Source: Liolophura sinensis
Lineage: Eukaryota > Mollusca > Polyplacophora > Chitonida > Chitonidae
Assembly: GCF_032854445.1 (NCBI RefSeq)
Contig: NC_088296.1
Coordinates: forward strand, 11,632,706-11,696,705
DNA length: 64,000 bases
Reading direction: 5' to 3'
The translations under genes and the position numbers were made by a program. The number at the start of each line of letters is the position of its first letter. Position 1 is the first letter of the stretch. Positions 33,945 to 45,440 of this stretch are shown piece by piece. The notes below the pieces were generated by a model that was not told the origin of the DNA, ran no database searches, and was given only the letters and a program-made list of their open reading frames with translations.

Positions 33945-34470
33945 TAAAAATCCTCATCCAGAGCTTCGTAATAATCCTTGGTTTCAGGCTGCGGTAAATC
34001 CTCATCCACAGGTTCGTAATAATCCTTGGTTTCAGGCTGCGGTAAATCCTCATCCACAGGTTCATAATAATCCTTGGTTTCAGGCTGCGGTAAATCCTCA
34101 TTCACAGGTCCGTAATAATCCTTGGTTTCAGGCTGCGGTCAATCCTCATCCAGAGGTTCATAATAATCCTTGGTTTCAGTTTACAGTCAATCTCTATCCA
34201 CAGGTACATAATTATATAATCCTTGGTTTCAGGCTGCAGTCAATCCTTATCCAGAGGACTGTAATAATCCTTGGTTTCTGGTTACAGTCAATCCTTATCT
34301 GGCAGTTTGTAATATTCCTTGGTTTCAGGTTGGAGTAAATCCCTATCCAGGGGTTTGTAATAATCTTCGGTTTTCAGTCACTGTGAATCTTTGTATAGAG
34401 GTTTGTAATAATCCTTGGTTTCAGGATAAAATCGTTCCTTATCCAGAGAGTAGTATGAATCCTTCGTCGT
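33945..34470. repeat. Tandem array, 48-bp unit, about 11 copies
   Basis: Units centre on AATAATCCTTGGTTTCAGGC. The first four are nearly identical; those to the right diverge progressively. Because 48 is a multiple of 3, one frame on each strand stays open: a 16-residue repeat around PQPETKDYYEP on the minus strand and one around NPWFQAAVNPHP on the plus strand. I treat these as translated minisatellite, not genes. Confidence 0.92.
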
Positions 34471-34560
34471 TTCATAGGATAAATTCATTAATAACACTGG
34501 TTTGAATCCAGTACAGATACTAGGATAATAAAATCCTTTTCCAGAAGATGACCTAAATCC

Positions 34561-34632
34561 CCTATTGGCATTAATCCTTGATCACAAACTTGCATTAATC
34601 CTTGATCACAGACTTGCATTAATCCTTCTTCT
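34561..34632. repeat. Tandem repeat, 24-bp unit, 3 copies
   Basis: GCATTAATCCTTGATCACA plus ACTT repeats three times. Confidence 0.85.
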
Positions 34633-34717
34633 TAAATGTGAAGAGACTCAGGCAATACTGTACCTTGAATCATACCATATACTAGAACACCCCATGCCGG
34701 TATGCCCCTGATGCAGT

Positions 34718-34903
34718 TTCTCATGCTGGCTTCCTCTCCGGCCGTAGGTGGGAAAGTCTTCCAGTAACCTGCGGATGGCCGTGGGTTTCCCCCCGGGCTC
34801 TACCCGGTTTCCACCCACCATAATTCTGGCCGCCCTCGTATAAGTGAAATATTCTTGAGTACGGCGTAACACACCAATCAAATAAATAAATAAATAAATA
34901 AAA
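34718..34903 (+). mobile_element. SINE-A copy, head truncated
   Basis: From TCTCATGCTGGCTTCCTCTC to AAGTGAAATATTCTTGAGTA and a (AAAT) tail. The body is close to the consensus. Confidence 0.94.
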
Positions 34904-37400
34904 TGCAGTTTCTCAAAGTGAGTCGTTAACATCCAGCTGTTATTAGTTTATCACCAAATCTATTAAACTCTACAGGTCTATCTATCTTCTCAGAAAGTGA
35001 AGAGCTATAAAAATACTGAAGTGTCTGGCAGATCTAACAGCAGACTTGTCCCTCAAATGAGCGATACATAGCTTTGATATTAACATGCACACAAGCCAAG
35101 ACACACATGTTTAAGAATGAAGAATCTGTTTAAAGCATTAACATACCACCCTGCTAGGGAAAATATGTTACCGTATCTTTTTTAGAGTGTATCAGGCCTT
35201 TTTTGATCTACCAGTAATGTCTGTTCATCAAATGAGCGCAAAGAGGAGGCCATTACATATACACACAAGCGCAGACGCTTGCAAAATAAGCACCTTAGCA
35301 GGCCGTTTTAAATATCAACACAGAGCCTGGGAGGATGTTGATGCAGAGATATCACACAGTATCTGTGTAATGGCAATTATCTGACACTCTGTATACTATC
35401 CACTCTCCAGTTTGAGCCAGAGGAGCCCTCGTAGAATTTTATCGTATGCTGTTTTTGAGTGCAGATCGCTATTTATGCTCCCAGTAGGACAGCTTAATGC
35501 AGACAAGCAGCTTCCTGGCAAATGGACGGTCTGAATGTACTTATGTAATCTGATGAATTGCTATGGAAAATGGTCACAAATGAACAGTATTATGCACTGT
35601 GTGTGTAAGCACATGTATGTAAATTCATTTATACATTCATGTTGCTTGTGAAACTGCTTTACATACTTCTGTCTGATATGAAATTCTACAAGATGAAACC
35701 TGCATACACGAACATGCATTTATACATCCAGCATTCTGAAAAAAAAAAAGAAAATGAAGTAGCTGGGAAACAAGGCCTCCTGTCTTCACAAATCACCACA
35801 AAACGATCAACTTCGCCATAAACGGTGCAATCTGAAGTGTTGTTGTTGTTTTCATTAGTTCCTTGTGTCGCCTGTCACTACATCAACAGGTTTTTGTAAG
35901 TGTAATGTCAACTTATTACATGAACTTCACAAGTTTCCTTTCTTTGGCAGACAAGAGATAACCAACCCTCAACAAAAGAAAAAACTGAGGGTTCTTTGTA
36001 GAACAGATTGGTTCCTCTACTCTCTGGGAAAATGCTGGCTCATGTTGGTAAATTTATGTCTGTTCACCTCGGATACATCCACTATTGCTGTAAATCAAAA
36101 ATGCCAAGAGGAAAGAAGAAAAAAAAAACACAGCACAGATTCTTCTTTTCGAATTACCCTCCGTCTACTTGCTTTAGCGAATTTATGTCTTTTTTCCACA
36201 GACGTTTTACCGCTGTTGTTTTAAGTCGCATACATCAATTACTGCCCCACTCTGAGAGCTTAGCTCTTGGTTTATCTCTATGAAGAGAAGATAAGTTGTT
36301 CTATTCCAGGAAAAGAGTAATTACCTGTGTAATAAAAATAACGCTAACACAACTCGTCTGACCGTTTCTTGCATGTTTGTAACCAATTTCCCTGTTCCTG
36401 TACAGGTAAAAAAGTGTCCAAAGAATTTATCGTCATTATTTTCTTTCGACAAGCTAAGGACCTAACTTAGAAAACTTCTCTTGGAGAAGAAGAAGATCCA
36501 GAACATGCTTTTCCTGACTGAGTTCGCTCCTCAGATGATCCAGGTTCCTTCAATGAAAGAAGTCGATGAGCAATGAGTTGCATCTAGGAAACCCAAAACA
36601 TCCAAGAAAAGCAGAAGTTTTCCTGCTGTTGATTTCACTGGCAAATCCCAGTTCTTGAGTGCAGCAAAAAAAAAATCCCCCACAGGTGAAAAATCTCCCG
36701 GATTGAGTTAGACTTGATCTGCACCTCGTCAAGCTCTGGCACCCAAACAAAAAGTGATCTGAGGTCGGCAAATGTTGCAGTGGGAGGCCATGAGGGTTCT
36801 CTCAAGCTGACTGGCCTAATTCCCTGATGAATGGGTAGCAGTTGTTCACCGTCTGAGTCGTCCGCTTTCCTCTGATAACTGGTCAAACACCACTGGTCAA
36901 TTTAGAATGGAAATAGCGTCACTGTAAATTTTGGTTAATTCTGTCTCGATTCAAGACTTGGCAAAGATGATGATAAATGCGACCAATTTTGTCTAAATTT
37001 GGTCTTTGCCTAAGGTGAAATTATTTCCTGGCAATCTGTGTCAAAATGATGCGCAAATGGCCATAAAGCTGGCATTTGACACAAGATGTGTTTAGATTTC
37101 GGAAATCTAATTTAGCACAATTCAATCTCCTCATTAATTTAACAACTACAACCACAAACTTCCTGAAAGCAAGAAATGCAAGTACACGACATATAATGAA
37201 AAAGGAGTTTTAAACCACAAGACAATTTCACATGTAGGCCTACCTTACACAAATTGTAAATTTAAATTTAAATTCAACATGTAAATGTAATTAAGCACAA
37301 TTAAGTCACCTATGATCATCTACATATATTTCCTGAAAGTAAGAAACAAACGTACCTGTAGAGTGAAAAATCAGTTTTACACCACAACAGTTCTCACAAG
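34904..37400. other. Gene-free stretch
   Basis: Unique AT-rich DNA with short poly-A runs (35738, 36118, 36664). Open frames up to 119 codons carry no recognised domain, and several overlap in different frames. No array or SINE was seen. Confidence 0.5.
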
Positions 37401-37626
37401 TGCTCTAAATGACCTAAAACTTTGCCCCACGAAAGTGCATTTTTACAGGCAAATAAATGTCATTTTTTAAAATTATTTTTGGTGCTGAAATTTTGAATTT
37501 TCCGGTAGAATATCGTCCCATGTTCAATACAAACCTCCAAACACCTTTCTAAAATCAGTTGAGCTCTCAAAATCAGAAAAAAATGGGCAAGTTAATTATG
37601 GACGAAATTTATGGTCATTTAGGGTA
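37401..37626. mobile_element. MITE-like element, family M3
   Basis: Left end TGCTCTAAATGACC (decayed), right end GGTCATTTAGGGTA, with a core matching the 22161 copy (AAAGTGCATTTTTACAGGC, AAATAAATGTCA, TAGAATATCGTCCCATGTTC). Confidence 0.7.
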
Positions 37627-37737
37627 CTTTACGTATCATATATAAACTTTAAAGGCCTATAATGACATAAAATTTTTGGGTATACCTTAACAAAACTTGA
37701 GTTTCGGTATAGGGCATTACTAAATCATATAGCTCCA

Positions 37738-39376
37738 ACATATTAAATGGTGGTATAACTATCCGTTCAGTTTACCTGACACATTAAATGGTGGCATAAC
37801 TATCCTTTCAGTTTACCTGACATATTAAATGGTGGTATACCTATCCGTTCAGTTTACCTGACATATTAAATGGTGGAATACCTATCCGTTCAGTTTACCT
37901 GACATATTAAATGGTGGCATAACTATCCGTTCAGTTTACCTGACATATTAAATGGTGGTATACCTATCCGTTCAGTTTACCTGACATATTAAATGGTGGT
38001 ATAACTATCCGTTCAGTTTACCTGACATATTAAATGGTGGAATACCTATCCGTTCAGTTTACCTGACATATTAAATGGTGGTATAACTATCCGTTCAGTT
38101 TACCTGACATCTTAAATGGTGGAATACCTATCCGTTCAGTTTACCTGACATATTAAATGGTGGTATAACTATCCGTTCAGTTTACCTGACATATTAAATG
38201 GTGGTATAACTATCCGTTCAGTTTACCTGACATATTAAATGGTGGAATACCTATCCGTTCAGTTTACCTGACATATTAAATGGTGGAATACCTATCCGTT
38301 CAGTTTACCTGACATATTAAATGGTGGAATACCTATCCGTTCAGTTTACCTGACATATTAAATGGTGGAATACCTATCCGTTCAGTTTACCTGACATATT
38401 AAATGGTGGTATAACTATCCGTTCAGTTTACCTGACATATTAAATGGTGGAATACCTATCCGTTCAGTTTACCTGACATATTAAATGGTGGTATAACTAT
38501 CCGTTCAGTTTACCTGACATATTAAATGGTGGAATACCTATCCGTTCAGTTTACCTGACATATTAAATGGTGGTATAACTATCCGTTCAGTTTACCTGAC
38601 ATATTAAATGGTGGTATAACTATCCGTTCAGTTTACCTGACATCTTAAATGGTGGAATACCTATCCGTTCAGTTTACCTGACATATTAAATGGTGGTATA
38701 ACTATCCGTTCAGTTTACCTGACATATTAAATGGTGGTATAACTATCCGTTCAGTTTACCTGACATATTAAATGGTGGAATACCTATCCGTTCAGTTTAC
38801 CTGACATATTAAATGGTGGAATACCTATCCGTTCAGTTTACCTGACATATTAAATGGTGGAATACCTATCCGTTCAGTTTACCTGACATATTAAATGGTG
38901 GAATACCTATCCGTTCAGTTTACCTGACATATTAAATGGTGGTATAACTATCCGTTCAGTTTACCTGACATATTAAATGGTGGTATAACTATCCGTTCAG
39001 TTTACCTGACATATTAAATGGTGGAATACCTATCCGTTCAGTTTACCTGACATATTAAATGGTGGTATAACTATCCGTTCAGTTTACCTGACATATTAAA
39101 TGGTGGTATAACTATCCGTTCAGTTTACCTGACATATTAAATGGTGGAATACCTATCCGTTCAGTTTACCTGACATATTAAATGGTGGTATACCTATCCG
39201 TTCAGTTTACCTGACATATTAAATGGTGGTGTAACTATCCGTTCAGTTTACCTGACATATTAAATGGTGGTGTAACTATCCGTTCAGTTTACCTGACATA
39301 TTAAATGGTGGTGTAACTATCCGTTCAGTTTACCTGACATATTAAATGGTGGTGTAACTATCCGTTCAGTTTACCT
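37738..39376. repeat. Satellite-like array, 41-bp unit, about 40 copies
   Basis: Each unit is ATTAAATGGTGG, a 9-nt variable segment, then CCGTTCAGTTTACCTGACAT. Two main types differ only at the variable segment (TATAACTAT versus AATACCTAT). Rare CTTAAATGG units at 38108 and 38641 mark a 13-unit (533-bp) duplicated block. The last four full units share a GTGTAACTAT type. Homogeneity is the highest in the window. Confidence 0.97.
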
Positions 39377-39656
39377 GTGTTAAATTTAAATCCTACCACT
39401 CCATGAATATTCATAAACCATCCTGAGGTCAATCAGTGAGGTCAATCAGTGAGGCCAGAAAATGGTTCAGACTTCATATCACTTCCCAGTACTAACTTTG
39501 TTGTTAATCCATTCATGAAAAGGCTAACCAATTCCAGAAGTTGAAGAAAAACTTGAACAGCTTTGCAGGTAATCCTTCCAGTATGTCCACTGATTGCTCC
39601 TACATGTAGATGAATCCTGCATGGACAATGCAGAACTGCAAAGTACTCAAAGTACC

Positions 39657-40060
39657 CATCGTATTCCAGATGATAACTGTGGTACATCCCTGTTTACAGT
39701 GACCTAAACTCCATCGTTTTCCAGATGATAACTGTGTTACATCCCTATTTACAGTGACCTAAAATCCATCGTTTTCCAGATGATAACTGTGGTACATCCC
39801 TATTTACAGTGACATAAAATCCATCGTTTTCCAGATAATAACTGTGTTACATCCCCATTTACAGTGACCTAAAATCCATCGTTTTCCAGATGATAACTGC
39901 GTTACATCCCTATTTACAGTGACCTAAAATCCATCGTATTTCAGATGACAACTGTGGTACATCCCTATTTACAGTGACCTAAAATCCATCGTTTTCCAGA
40001 TGATAACTGTGTTACTTCCCTATTCACAGGGTACTACAATTTTATCCTATTCCAGATGAA
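39657..40060. repeat. Tandem array, 55-bp unit, about 7 copies
   Basis: CCATCGTTTTCCAGATGATA, ACTGTGTTACATCCCTATTT, ACAGTGACCTAAAAT repeats every 55 bp. The last copy is degraded. Confidence 0.93.
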
Positions 40061-41748
40061 AACTGTGCACAAAGTCTAAGATGAAGCTTTCACAAGTAAA
40101 GGCACAAACATCACTGAAGCAGTTCATTTCAAGTCCTGCTTATCACACAATGTTTTCCAGCCATCCGAGAGGATGCAAGTGGCTTCAGATTCAGGGGAAA
40201 GACCTGTGCTGTTCGACCTCCTCTAATGAAGTCTTTTAACACCACGAACAGTCAATTATCCTACGCTTCAAGCAGTTTTCCACAACAAACGATTCACTTA
40301 ATTATTCCATCACGCTGGAAGTCAGGACAATTTTAAGTCCACAATACTAACTTTTAACTATTTCCCAGGTACATGAAGCACATTTCCATCCCATCAGCTT
40401 GTCTAGTAATTAAAACCAGAAGCCTGGCAACATCCACCAGTCTCCAGCAAAACTCTTTTAACGCAATGAATAGAGGGGTATCCTGTCTGTGCCACCAAGA
40501 TTCTCCTTTACCAGGAACAGCTATCTCCGACCTTCTCCTCCACACATCTGACTCGGCCATCTGTCAATGCTGACTGATACTGGGCCCACCGATCCGCAGC
40601 TCTTTATCCGAATCAGCTGATCACATCTGAGCGGCGCGTCTGTTCGCCTTACTGCCAGTTAGGCAGACAATAACCCTGCCTCGAGCTGTGAGATGCACTG
40701 CAGCAGTTAAGGGGTGGGGGGAGAGAACAGGCTCTTCAAGCCAATGTTATTGTGTGGGACACTGTCTATTGAGAGTTGTAGACTATGGCCCCAGGGGGGG
40801 TATCATGCACTGATCCTGTCACCCATCACAAAGAGAGGATTATAGGTAAGGTCTCACAGCCTGGGGCTAAGAAAAACTCTTGGAGGGCCCAAACAAAACA
40901 TTCACCCTCTCACCCGTCCCCTGGGGTATCCATGCACCCAGCCCTTTTCTCTCCAAACCCCAAGCTTTTTGTCACCACAATACCTTGTAGCATTGCCCCA
41001 GACTTTCCCTCTTAATAAAGTGTGCCATCAAATATTTGACAAGTGCACATAAATCACCGGAGACATAAAAAGCGTCTGGGTTGTCAAAATGAACGATAAT
41101 CGGCCAGCAGTCTGTTTCATGCATATCCACCATTATTAATATGTCCACGGATGCTAACTGGGATGAAGCACATACACCCTGAAGACATATTAATATACTA
41201 CCTGCTTAAATATTTAACACTGCCCAGTTTGGTTTTACCTGTACATCAGGTATGTCAAAAACCAAACCAAATGCTTCAACATACGTGCATATGTCACCCT
41301 TATTTTCAATCAGCACAAACAAATTTACTCGTTAAGTTAACGTGTCAACAATTAAAATGTGAATGGCGAGTTTTGAATCCTGTCCCATTTTTACATTTCA
41401 CAATAAAACACTGCTGCAATGAAGTTAATAAATGATTATGATTTTTTTTTAATTGAATGTTTATTCACCATATGTAAATATATATATAATGATATATCTC
41501 GTAAATTGCTGGAATAAAGTCTGAGGGATTTGTCCTATCCCTCACTCATTATTATCAAATAATAATACATGCTTGGTGAGAAGCGATAATTAGTGAACAA
41601 TTGTATTAACAAAAAAAAAAAACAAATTTACTTGGGAAAAAACTCACATAGAAATGTAACACTACAAAAACCTAAGTTAACTATACAATAGTGTGAATAA
41701 TATTTTGTGTGACACCTTCTGTCTCGCAGATGGTATGACTAATTTGGA

Positions 41749-42084
41749 TCAAATATTGTTAATTAAAAAATCTTTTAACCTGAATTTGAATAAAGAAGTG
41801 ATATTGATTACTTTGAGGTTTGGAGGAAGCCTATTCCACTCCCTTGGGGCCAATGATCTGATGAAATGTGTGGATAGATTTGAAGTTAGAAAAGCTACAT
41901 GGAGATCGAAAGAGTATGAGCTGGTTGGGTAATTTTGAACATCAGATTGTCTTCTGAACAGCTGCTGAAATTTGTGAGGAAGAGAGGGTGATTGGTGAGT
42001 GAATTTATGTGTGACTAGCAAGGATAAATATCTGAGTATTTGTGCAATTTGACGCCACTTAGGTAATATCGTGATGAACTGCAC
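41749..42084 (-). pseudogene. Non-LTR retrotransposon, C-terminal end of reverse transcriptase ORF
   Basis: A 111-residue minus-strand frame ends FIRSLAPREWNRLPPNLK, then SLFKFRLKDFLINN. The pattern arginine-x-x-Ser, then SY-F, then a REWNRLP-type motif and a K-LKDFL end is the usual C-terminus of CR1/jockey-type LINE ORF2 proteins. The catalytic domains are missing (5' truncation); sequence to about 41450 may be its 3'UTR. Confidence 0.7.
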
Positions 42085-42209
42085 TTAGATTTACAAATCC
42101 GCCAAAAATTATCTATTCCATACAGTGACACTCTAACACGACTAAAAACATTTAGGTCAGAATTCACTAAAAGTTAGGTTAAATACATGTATATGTAAAG
42201 CTGAGAATA

Positions 42210-42310
42210 TAACCGGATTTCCATCGCTCTTTTACCTAGTGCTGCTTCGCTGAGACAACACTCTTGTAAACGTGAAATACTCTTGAGTACCACATAAACA
42301 CCTATCAAAT
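42210..42310. mobile_element. Chimeric SINE fragment (SINE-B minus joined to SINE-A plus)
   Basis: The left half TTCCATCGCTCTTTTACCTA, GTGCTGCTTCGCTGAGAC is SINE-B in minus orientation. The right half GTGAAATACTCTTGAGTACC ... CACCTATCAAATCAA is a SINE-A 3' end in plus orientation. Confidence 0.65.
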
Positions 42311-43756
42311 CAAGTTTACATATGTATCTATTAAACTAGAGCCCATGGGCTGTGAAATGGGTTTGTTGCCCTTCTTCTATATGTATTTTTATTTTTCTTG
42401 TAACTAATGACCAATTGTCTTTTAGTACAATTCATTGGTCTTCTCCACCTACAAAGGGCCTATCAGATATTTTGTCTGTAATGGCGGACCTGGGTCATAT
42501 TATGATATACTGTAAGACTGTAGATTTTTTTTTTTTTTGGAACTAAGTTGTTACCATTTTTATTTGTTCAGTTAGTGTGAGTATGGAAATCTTCATTATT
42601 TTTACCACTGCCATATGTGGCAACAGATCAAGGCCACATATCATAACACAATACAATGTTTTGGTCCTTACATTGTACAGTTCAGAACGTCACAGATACA
42701 AATATCACAGTTGTCACTCTCCACGGCTGTAGGTAGTGGTACATAATCCTTTGCTGTAACCTTCAGTTTCTGAAAACTAACATGTTGTGGATAGCGTCAC
42801 ATATGTATACTGCTTTGGAGATCTACTTTTGATTCTGACAGGACTGTTCGCTTTAAATCTTGCATGTCAGGAATTTAGGCGTACACGCAAATTATCATGT
42901 GTATTCAGTACACTCTGTTTTAATTTTAGAAGCATATCATCTACTTTTTAAGCCACATTTATGCCTGCACACCCCTTATCTGTAGCACTGAGTTCAATGT
43001 CAAATGGCATATCCGCCATCTAGTTCCACACTCTTCACTTTCACCATTTTGGTGACTAACGAAGCACTCTATTGCCATAAGGTAGACCTAAATACTACCT
43101 TACTGGGTGTAAATCTTTTTTGCTATGTACGTATCACAGGCAATCGAGGTATTGATGGGTAGGTGACATTTATCATCATGATAATCAAAGTAGCACAAGG
43201 GTATTCGACAACCTTTCGCGACACGAAACTAAGCGAATAATACATGAAAGCACCACTCCAAATATGATTAAAATTCTTATTCAATGCATTATCGTATCAT
43301 GTAAATACCAACAAAACAATGCAGAAAACATCACGAAAGGAAGCTAATATTCCACCATAACACACGGTCTATTTCGTTTAAGCGCATTGACACGGCGTAC
43401 TTGGGTGAAACTACCTCAGGCAATTTCTACACACTTTTTCACGCCTCTACAATGGGCCTCTGGCGATTCTCACCGATTGACCCATAAAAATCCAAAGTTC
43501 TGATCCCAATCTTTACAGGCGACACTGTGGCCGTGCATTCTATAATATAATGATACCTTACTCGATGCAACTCAAATCAATACTTTCTAAAAGCTGTAAA
43601 TGAAAGACACATTTGCTTGAAAACTAAACATTTCATCAGTTACAAACCATCTTATTTGTGTTAGTTTTAATACAGCTTGATACAGTTTGGCCCAAAGATT
43701 TTCCTGAACTAAAATGACTCTAGATCTTCAATATTTCATATCTGTATATATAAAAA
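42311..43756. other. Gene-free stretch
   Basis: Unique AT-rich sequence with a poly-T run at 42525. No exon, array or SINE was recognised. Confidence 0.5.
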
Positions 43757-43972
43757 ATAAATCTTCAACCTTATCATACACTAAAGAACTTGGTTCAGTG
43801 GAATTTATGCAAACAATTATTATGAAAATCATGTTAAAAATGGTTGTGCGATTAAAGATAAAAGGTTTAAAAAAAACTGTGCAAATCATTTTTCTACACT
43901 CCATAGTCCTCTCAGAATATTTCATAATATTGGTCGCAAATGTGGTTGAAAATCACAGGTTGAAGAATTATA
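43757..43972 (+). mobile_element. MITE-like element, family M2
   Basis: AATCTTCAACCTTATCATAC at the left and GTTGAAGAATTATA at the right, with core GAATTTATGCAAACAATTAT and AAAACTGTGCAAATCATTTT. Confidence 0.65.
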
Positions 43973-43984
43973 TACATGTACATG

Positions 43985-44172
43985 TAATAATGCTCCATAC
44001 TCGCCGTACTCAAGAATATTTCACATGCGGCCAACATTATTGTGGGAGAAAACCCACAACCATCCGCAGGTTGCTGGCAGACTTTCCCACTTATGACTGG
44101 AGAGGTAGCCAGCATGAGCTGGACATGAGCTCACAGTGACTGCATTGGTGAGAGGCTTCTGGGTCATTACGC
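43985..44172 (-). mobile_element. SINE-A copy, both ends truncated
   Basis: Minus orientation: CGTACTCAAGAATATTTCAC, CATCCGCAGGTTGCTGGCAG, CAGCATGAGCTGGACATGAG, CATTGGTGAGAGGCTTCTGG. It follows the M2 element directly. Confidence 0.88.
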
Positions 44173-44951
44173 TGAAATACACCTTCCCAACATTTTACAT
44201 GATTTTGACTGCAATTTCGACCTTCAGTGGTCTGCTCACCAGGGGATTTTAAACCTACAGGTAACTGTATACAAAACTGATCTTCACTGAAGCAAATGTT
44301 ACAAACTGTAAATGCATTCAGTGTATTGAGAAGAGAAAAATCAAAGTTTAACTGTCTACCAAACCACCAGCTTGGGTTATGATCACTACTACAATTGTGG
44401 GTCAACCTTAACACCACAACAGCTGGAGGCTGCCCTTTATTGCTTTAACACTGCCATATGGCTTAATAACACAGGGCTCCCAGAGGGTGACCTTGTTCAG
44501 GGTTAAAGGCCGTTAAATGAGAAATTAGTTGGGTGTGGAGATTAAGGCAGTATTAAAGGGAATGTCTTTTGTACTGGACTAAATAAACCGTAAGCAGAGA
44601 TTTGCAATGGAAGTTCTACCAATTAAAGACATACACATAGATACAGTGACAATGCAATGGAGGCCTAAGTGACCAAATATGATAACAATTATCATATTTC
44701 ACTTCAAGTGTTGGTATGTAAAAAATTACTCACAGAAAAGCACATCAAGGCCTCAAAATGATAGTATTGATGTCAACACTGAAGCATTTCTGTTCAGAAA
44801 TTAATCAAACTGCACAAAAAAACTTTTAATTGGCCTGTGGACAATTCATCAGAACCAAGTAACATATGGCACTTGAAAAATGTTAAACCTTTGTTTTCTC
44901 TATCAACATACATGCATAATAGAGCAATGTCAGCATTGGTTCTCTTCTCAT

Positions 44952-45300
44952 AACCGGATCCCGATAGCACAGTTGGTAGCGTCCGCTTCGGGAGCGGTAG
45001 ATCCAGGGTCAATCCAGAGTCGAGTCACATCTACGACCTTAAAAAAGGAAGTTGTAACTTCCTCGCTTGGCGTTAAGCGTGCAACGACTGGTTGACCCAT
45101 ACCAGTATAATGGCTCGGGCGGGCAGCTTACTTGCCCTCGTAAGGCGTCTCAGTGAAGCAGCACTAGATACAAAAGTGATGGAAATCCGTCTGCAAGAAG
45201 GAGGCACATTACATGTACTCTAAGGATTCCTTCATTGTCATATGACTGAAAAATTGTTAAGTACGACGTTAAACCCCAAGCACTGACTCACTCACTCACA
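44952..45300 (+). mobile_element. SINE-B, full-length reference copy
   Basis: Plus orientation. The tRNA-derived head has box A TAGCACAGTTGGTAGCG and box B GGGTCAATCC, with CGCTTCGGGAGCG between them as an anticodon-arm-like hairpin. The body runs through GCGTCTCAGTGAAGCAGCAC and GTGCCTCC-type sequence to GTTAAACCCCAAGCACTGAC, with a (TCAC)n tail. Other copies lie at 9427, 10361, 17353, 42210 and 45334. Confidence 0.82.
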
Positions 45301-45333
45301 GCTAAAATTTTTCCTTTATCACTTGAACACTGC

Positions 45334-45440
45334 ACAAGGAGGCACATTACATGCACTCTAAGGATTCCATCATCGTCATATGACTGAAAAATTGTTAAGT
45401 ACGACGTTAAACCCCAAGCACTCACTCACTCACTTCTCGT
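45334..45440 (+). mobile_element. SINE-B 3' fragment
   Basis: GCACAAGGAGGCACATTACA through GACGTTAAACCCCAAGCACT with tail (CACT)n. It duplicates the last third of the adjacent full copy, separated by 34 bp. Confidence 0.85.

Noticed and set aside
37738-39376. CRISPR-like regularity
   Set aside because: Repeats are contiguous with no unique spacers, in a eukaryotic intron-rich context; this is a satellite-type array.
44952-45010. Possible functional tRNA gene
   Set aside because: The tRNA-like head continues into a SINE body and tail shared with other copies; the cloverleaf is imperfect.
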